This document shows, piece by piece, positions 24,101 through 33,100 of a DNA stretch of 64,000 nucleotides. The notes beneath the pieces are model-generated. The model did not search any database, was not told the DNA's origin, and worked only from the letters and a program-made list of their open reading frames with translations. Made by a program: the position numbers and the translations under genes. Each line of letters opens with the position of its first letter. Positions within the stretch are counted from its first letter, which is position 1. This stretch comes from Mytilisepta virgata (taxonomy: Eukaryota > Mollusca > Bivalvia > Mytilida > Mytilidae): assembly GCA_028015205.1 (NCBI GenBank), contig CM051512.1, positions 22,351,139-22,415,138 on the forward strand, written 5' to 3'.

Positions 24101-27100
24101 TCTTTCATTCAATACATTTCATACAATGTTAATGGTACCTTGTTCCATCAGCTTTCCAGCTAACTTTGTATTCTTTACGTCTCAGAAAATCTAGATTATT
24201 GATATCCATGGAAACAGGCTGCGATCCTGGGAAACCTGAACTAAATGAGAAAAAAATTGGGTTTTCAGAATCCTTGATCTTACATGCTGCTGCAGCAATT
24301 TCTTGCAGCTATGGAATATTTTAAAGTTTGTAAATCATGTTGTTAAGCATAAACAAATGAATATAGCATTCTTCAACACATGACAGTGAAAATTTAATTC
24401 AAAGAATTAAAAGTTTAATGGTCGAGAAACTATTATAAAAATTTCATAAACCTAAAAATAAAAATTAAATACAGTCAGCCCACATTACAGTGACCTTCAC
24501 TACAACGGAATATTCAGTTTCCGACAAGAATCTCTTGGGAACAAATGTGCATACATGTAAATTCACCACAATACAACGGAATATTCGGTATCCGACTTGA
24601 GCAGTCAATTCCGGTGACAAAAATTTTATATGTTGTGTAATTTGAATAATTACAACAACGCATCAATAATTTTTCAGTTATCTGATTTTTCCAATAACAG
24701 ATTATTGATTTTTTTACGGCTGACCACACAAGTACTAAAAATATCAATCACCATTTACCTGGTTTACTGACAAGTATAATTTATTAAACTTAACATCGAG
24801 TCGGCAAGGGTGGATTACTGTTTAAAAAATGTTTTACAAAATAACCATTTTAAAATAAAAAACAACTACAAATGACACGCCATGTTTTGACGTGAGAGTA
24901 GCAAGTGGTCGTAATCTGGATTCGGAATGGCACCTCATGAATATAATTGAATTTTTTCTTTTGCATTTAATAAGCTCAAAGTCAATTCTATTTAAACGTT
25001 AAAGGAAGGGAATTATGAAGTAAAAGTTGTTTAATTTTGTTAAATTAATTTAAATCTATTCACTTCTATATAATGCAAAAACAGAAGCGTATTTATACCA
25101 AACTTGATTTTGTTGTTACAATCTTAACCAAACTTCCAGGTGAAAAGACTTGATTAAATTTTGTTTATAAGACTTTTATTTTTATGTTTTGGATGAATAA
25201 TCTTATTTGGTCAAAGGAATTAAAGACTCAATGATGACAAGAACTAATTCAGTTCTGGAAAAATGTTGAATATTCCGACTTCATGACAATCGCGATTCAA
25301 AATTCAGTAAATGATGCAACATTACTCATTACAGATTTTTCCAGGAAATTCAAAAAATATGAAAATGGACACATTCTTTAAAACGGCAAACTCAGTTTAA
25401 CGTCAATGTTGGGCTGGAACCAACATGGTTGTTGTAAATCGGGTTGACTGTACTGAGTAAAATATTTCATAAGTGAGTAACCACATCTTGACAATAAAAA
25501 TGGTATAAATCATAAGATGCAAGCCTTTTATTATATATACCATTACCCAGGAAATAATTTTGGCTACAGCATATTGACATTTGCAGCATTTTTTCTTTGA
25601 CCGTATTTTTTAAATTGATTACATACCTTTGCCATCCACATAATATTTGTGCTTTTCTCTGAACCTCTGCCAATCTGGGTTGCAGTCTTAACTGTGTAAC
25701 TCCTTTTACACCTTCCATAAATTTTGCATCCTGGAAATAAATATAACCCATATTTACATAATGAATTTGCCTTTTTCTTACTCCTGTCTTTGAAACTGAG
25801 GACAGGGGACTCTTAGATATTTTTGCTTGTTTTGGTATATTTAATTTTGTGTAGCAACTGTTATGTGTTTATTTTGTATTTGTCACAAACTTGTTATCAT
25901 GCTTATATGACAATAAAGTAAAGTGTAAAAGTTAATAATTAGTTCATATGAATAATTCAAATACTCTGTGATAAAAGTAAATAATTTAAAAGATGGAAGT
26001 AATTTTATTCATAAATATCAAACTATTTATCATTATTCCCTATTGATAACTGTTATCAGTCCCAATTTTTTGTTAAAGATGTCTTTCATAGGTATTTTAC
26101 CTGTAGGGTATCCAAGATGGTTCAGAATACCTCCGTCATAAAAACTTTTTAATTGTTATATATTATAAATTTGTTTTAATGGGTTATAAAACATCAAGGG
26201 GTTCTAAGCAATACGGTACTCAATTCAGAGCAATTTTACATTAAACTTTTCAGACATTGAAATTAGTTTGAGGAGATTTTAGTTTCCTATGCCAACTCAG
26301 TATCTTAAATGTTGTCATGGCATTGTACCTGATGTCGTTCATCATGTTATGAAAGGCCGTTCATCTAAAACATAAGTTTCGTTATTTTTAGTAAACCAAA
26401 TTTCCACATTTCAATAAAATACCACTTTATATTTGTAGTGAATTACAGTTTTTTTTATTCTTTGCTTATATAAAACTGGAAAAAGCCGCTGGATTTGGTC
26501 TAAAATTAATGAACAGCGAATTAGCGCATGCTACCGCTGTATAAATGTTTCAGCTAATCTTTATGAAATAATTTTGAATTAGGATAGTGTATCTTTTTCC
26601 TGTATGTATAAATGAAGATTCAAAGCGAAACAAATTTTTACTAATAATAAGAAAAAAATCTGAAATCCACCATAAAGATTTACCTTTTTCACAAATTCTC
26701 GTTTTTTTGGTCTCTGCCCCGAAGGTTGACCTCCATTCTGAACTTCCAGGCCATCATCATCCACATTTTGAGATTCTGATTCTACAAGAATTGTTTTCAA
26801 ATTTTTATTTTTAAATTTTTTTTTAATTCAACACTATAATCTGGATGGTTGATGGATGACAGTAATGTACAAATGATGAATTTTAATCAAATCATAAAAA
26901 AAATAGAGAAGTGGAGTGGTAATCAATTATTTTTATACAGGTTGGATGGATTTGGACAAAAGTCATTCATGCATAAAATGTAGGTGAAGGTGACTTTATT
27001 TATGCATGAATCTGTATTACTATCTATAATGTTTTCAAAGACAAAATATAATTTGTCTATAAATTGTACTTAGTTAGATCTGGACCCTTATAGAAGAAAG

Positions 27101-30100
27101 TGATGGCAGATAAACAGATCAACCGATGAAATACTATATCCAATGTATCCTCTCCCAACTTTATGGGATCAGATATTAAACAAAAATCAAAGTGATTGCA
27201 ACTGTAGTTGCGTATAATTTCAAATGGAATTTTATCACAGATTTTTTTCTCTGCTATGTGAGATCAATCACAATGAATGTATTCCTTTTTTCCTGAAATA
27301 CTCAGTATTTTTTTTATTCAAAATCGATGTACGTTCCGGGGTACTTGTACGAAGATAATTTTCAATAAGAGGTTAATGTGTTTAAGTTATAAATTTTACT
27401 AAAATATTTGTTATTGGATCGTAATTTTAATTGAAATGACTTAAAGAATTTAGATTCACACGCATGTCTGAGTTAACATATAATCGTAAGGTTTTTCTTT
27501 TCATTCTCAAAAATGTTAGTTTTAATGTATTTGGGACCAGGGCTCAGCCTACTTCAGGATGACAGGGAGAAATGACTTTTTTCTCTGAAGCTAACAAGAA
27601 GAAGTGGAGGGAGACAGGGAGAAGTCATTACATGACATTCCAAAGCACCAATCGGCACTGATTATGTTTTTATTTGAAGAGCTAGTCTTATTCTAATGTT
27701 TTTTTAAGATTCATTCTCTGATTTACAGTTTAATTGGGTTAAGGCAAATTTAACTTGCATGCCTTCTAAGCCAGTCTACAAAATGTGTACAACAGAGTCA
27801 ACATAAAGAAGTTCATAAAATAGAACCATTACATCATTCACAGTATCTGTCTCATTGTTTTTAAATTATTGTTATTCAGGTCCGACTAACCGTGGTGAGT
27901 TGTCAGCAGGCAGAGTAAATTTACCCATATTTTTCTTGTTGGATTATTTCCCTTTGATTAATGATTGAAAAATTTATAGTAAACTCAAACTTAGCTTTTG
28001 ACACGAGTTCAGGCGACTTCAACTTTGCTTTTGACAAAAGTTTTATGAGTTTTACTTCTTTGCCCGAACCGCCCTCCAGGTTGAGTCAATTGGGACAATA
28101 CAAGTACAGTAAAACCTGACTTGGGCGACCTCTCTAATGAACGACCACCTGGCTTTAACGACCGTTTTTTTGCTGCACGGATGTTTTTTTCTAATAAAAG
28201 CACCCTCGTGGACGACCACCTGTCAAACGCGACCAATGACCACTATTTTCAGTACCAAAAATGTATGTTATACATAGAGAAAAGATTAAACATTCACTCT
28301 TGCTTTTCAAATTTCAACTCCAAAAAATCTAACTTCTAAGTTTATCTACATAAACGATTATGTAAATCATGCAGATGGAAGTTTTTCTACACTTGGCCAA
28401 TGCACATGTGTGGGGATTCCCGGAGTTATTTTTAGGTTCCCATCATGTCTTCGAAATAATGTTCAGAAATTCATTTTATTTTCTTGGAAATTTCGGTAAA
28501 TAACAAACATTATGTTAGTAAAAAATATTAGTTCAGATATTATCAACAAGAATAAAGTACTCATAATTTAAAAAATGCTGACATCATTGGAACTACATTT
28601 TATATACTAATGTCTAATGGCATCGAAGAGTCTACACTTTCTGTTTTGGAGACCGATGCCATAGGAACGATTTGCAATCTTTCCAATTATGTGTTACAAA
28701 GTTACTGTGATTTTGAAAGCCTTTATCTATATGCACTCATTGATATGAATTTGAATGAGAAATCTTGATTAGGAAATGAAAAGTAATTTAACTGCAAAAT
28801 CCTTAAATGTTTAGATTGCTCGATCAGTAAAGATTTTTTGTTGATTATCTGCCCTTTATGTAGTCTAATATTAAAATAAATAATGTTAGCTATATGTATT
28901 TCCTTGATTGTCTTATTACTTTAAGTTTGACTAAAAAATTCACACCATTCTTATCTTACCATCACACCAGTCAGGAAGAGGAGGAGCCGGAGGTGTGTCA
29001 TCTACATCTCCGTACCTAGAGAACAGTTCCTTTAAGTAATCTTGTTTATAAATACCAGGGGGTCGTACTTGAGCATATGACTGCACAGCAGCTTCCACAC
29101 TGAAAACAGATGACACATATTTATTCATTTTACATTAATGCAAAGTTCACACTTAAGGTGAGCAAAATAACAATTATACATGTATTACAGAAAGAAAAGA
29201 ATGGAACTTTAAGTATTAATTTTAACACATTAGTGTGGACTCATTTTAGTTTGTGGGATACCAGTTTTGTTCACTAGTGATATTTTTTAATTTTGGTCAG
29301 ATCATGCCAACTCCTCAGGGTTAATCCATTTATAGTATGGGATATTTTTTCCCCAGCAACCCCCTATTTTCTTTTTATTCATTTTTCTACATATCTTATA
29401 TATCTAAATGAGAACATTTTATGAAATTCTATATATTAGTTTGATTTTTATACAACTTTAAAGATTTATCAGATTTTCCATTCAAACCAAAGGAAAAATC
29501 TAGAGAGACCCGTTTTCCAACCAAATTTTAAACAACTTATATTTCAGAAATAAGTTCAGCAACATATAGTTTTCTTTTTCTTCTTTTTTTATTGATTTCA
29601 ACATCTATTTAAAAATAAAAGTATTTGAAAATCTATATATTAAAACTCTCACCAGTGACCATCGTTCATACTGCCGTCCACATGTCTAACATGAATAAAC
29701 TAATAAGCAGTGCTTCTCTGTTGGAAAATCCAATAAATTACAAAACCTTTAACAAGATATTTATAAATGAACAGATTTTCACTAAAGCAAGAAATTTGAA
29801 CTGATAACAAGTTAACAAATCATATTTACCTCCAGTCTCTCTTTTCAACAAGAAATGAAGTTATCATAAACCCCGTTCTGTTAAAACCATGTGTACAGTG
29901 AACACCTGTAGATATATATTTAAAAAGTGAATCATTTGTATTCCTTTGTAACTTTTATTCTAATATACATGCATGCAGACTTTAATCTATTTCCTGAATA
30001 AATATGTGCACGTGTGGATCTTTTGTCAAGAATGAGAATGCACATGGACACAGAATAAAGATTATCCAACCCGACATGTAACTGACTCAAGCCTATGTGC

Positions 30101-33100
30101 TCAAGGTCAGCTGACAGGTCTCAGGCTGGTATGTACCCGCCAAGAAGTATTTATAGACGAAAAATTCGGGTCTAGCTATAACATTTGCAGAGAAATAGAC
30201 TTGTATGTGAAAATATGATGAGTCACACAGGTATGAAATTGAGGTCAAGGTATGGTATGGAAGTATCTACAGACCATATATGGTGTAAAAGTATTACAAC
30301 TACAGAGAAATTAACTAATCATGAAAATGTGATTTAAGTCACTCATGAAATTGTGGTCAAGGTTGGGGACAGGTGTCAGATTCACATGTACTCACCAACA
30401 AGTATCTATAGACCAAAAAGTCAAATACAGTGGGTCCAGGTATTACAGTTGCTGAGAAATTGACTTAATCTCAAAGTCTCAGTTGAAGCAAGAAATATTT
30501 GAGCCCTCAGGTCTGAGATAGCTCCATCTGACCCTCCTAAGGGTGAAATGTACTTATCTCGCCTCTCTTGACATTCATTGCAGGCGAGACAAAAAACAGA
30601 ATAAAACCATCCCAGGTTTTCACTGATGGAGGTGGCCAGGAAGATAACCTTCCCCAATAACTAACATTTTTCAATAATATATCTTGTCTTGTCCCAGGGT
30701 TTAAAATCCCCAAATTCAGAGTTCTTAGGCAAGAGATTCCACCCTAAGGATCTGAAAATTTACAAGGGTTCTGAAATATTTCTCTATGGAAAAATTCTAT
30801 AAGTGGCTACCTAATTTGTGAAATGTCCATACACTGAGTACTATTTATAATTTCATGGACCAACTATCACATACCTATTATTTCTAATGGTTTCTGTGAT
30901 ATAAATCTGCTACAAACATCTATGAAAATCTGAGTCTGCTCTACAGATGGAGTTTCACCATGTCTGAAAAAAATAATAATTCTGTCAATAAATAACATGT
31001 ATGTAAGTCTACTTTTGCGTTTAGTATAAATATCGATATCTGAAAATATATAAAATAATTTTGACCATTTTTTTTCAATACAATATGTCCTAGGAGTTGG
31101 AGGAGATAAATAGTCTCCAAAGAAATAAGATGTACGACCAGTAATACTTATACGAATGTATATAGTATAACATTGATGTCACAAATGGTTTTGATCTCAG
31201 ACTTTTAACATGAAGAATTTTAAAGTCAATGGACCATGTCTGAAAGAATAATTATTAGAGAAACAATCTCAACTTAGTAGATATTACCAATGTCATAATG
31301 GACAAGTCGGTGGTAAATATATAATTTAATATTGCCATGTTTTAAAATTACAACACTTTATTTATTACTATTTTGAGTAATTTTTGTGGGTTATTATTAT
31401 TCACTTATACCGGAAGACCACTATAGCCCTTTTCAGAAACTCATTTCTGGTATCACGATTCTGATTCTAAAACTATAATTTGAAGCAGCTGGGACGTAGT
31501 AGTGGTTCGCTGCATTGAAGAGTTAAGGAATAGCTGTTTTTAAAAAGTGTTAATTTGCACGTAATATTTGATTTATATAAACTTGGGAACTACTTACAAT
31601 CTTTTTGCTTCCAACATACTTGTAATCAAGCTTGATTATAAAGCTGAAATATTTGTATATCGAAGTAATAAATAATTTCTATTACTTCCTACTTGTTGCT
31701 CTGCACTGCAGCGAACCAGTACTACCTCCCAGCAGGGGAAATAACTTGCCTCATAGGCTCAAATTATAGTTTTAGAATCAGAATCGTGATACCAGAAATG
31801 AGTTTCTAAAAAGGGCTATATCATGCTACTTAACGACTTCAAAATGATGTTGAATTTACATTGAAAAAGCATGTGAATAGCACGATATAATGGAACCAAC
31901 TGAGTATAGTTTTAGCTTTTATCCAAAATAACATGTGAAATAAATTGGCATACATTTTTATCCAATATTTCGAAATTTTACATCCATCAAAAATAACCCA
32001 CAATTCAATATTCAGACTTACCCTCTGCACTGCATTTTGACATAGTTACATTGAAATTTTTTCTCCACATCATCTTTGTTATAAAATCTGTTTGTATTTG
32101 TCAAGTCTATTAATAATCCCATTTTTAACTGAAAACAAAGTAGTGAAAGAATTTATATGTAAATTTTGCATTTTCCCCATGTACAAATATATATATATAT
32201 AACAACAGAAAGATGGCCCACATTTTTTTTTTCTGAGTCTTGCTATTTTAAAGAAGTATAAATTCTAGTGAAATTAAACCCTAATTGCTTATTTAACTAA
32301 ATTCATAATTGAAATGAATTAGAAAATTGGTCATTTCCTCAAATATTTAAGCATACCTTACAATTTCTTGGAATATTAATTTTTTCTAATTTTTTGCAAT
32401 GTATTCAATGAATGTTTGAGAAATCAGGATATTTTGGGGTAGGGATAACTTGGCAGCTTTTGCTTAAAACATGGATGTTAAATTTTGGTGGTATGCATTA
32501 ATTTGGCACTTTGTGTCAGCCCTGTGTTTAAATTTTGCACTTTAATGAGAAAAAAAAATTAACACAAAACTTTTAGTTATGAGGGTATGATTTACTGATG
32601 TTTGATTAGAGGTGTCTTGTGTAATGGATATTTCAGTGTGTTTAATTTTGGGACATTTACAAAAGGTGCCAAATAAACCAAAATATCCACATTTACAGTG
32701 CCCTTACAGTAAACATGAAAGACACATTGTGTGGCATAATTTTTTATGGCCCTTTACAGACTTAACACTTCATTATACAACTGTAATACCCTTTGTCCTA
32801 AAACTGTGTAATTCTGACCTTAACCCCTAACTGCAGCATTGTGGTATAAAATTACCTTCATGGATTTAAGTGTACTAAACAACAGATCCAGTGTAAAACA
32901 GCTGTATTCCGGAATCATCCCGTCATATTTCTGATCAAGTGGAGTTTTAAATGGCAGAAATGTTTTATCTGGAATACATGAATGAAATAGGCGACAATAA
33001 AATCACTTCTATCTATTGACTTATATTACGAGTATAGAGACATTAGGTCAAAATAAAATTTATCTTTGTTCCCATTACCCAAGTGACTCAAGCTCAAACC

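Noticed and set aside
24231..24240. Acceptor TTCAG directly before GTTTCCC for RNGTT exon 9
   Set aside because: It would break the frame after exon 8 (phase 2); the TTTAG five bases upstream keeps frame and restores the conserved SGFPG.
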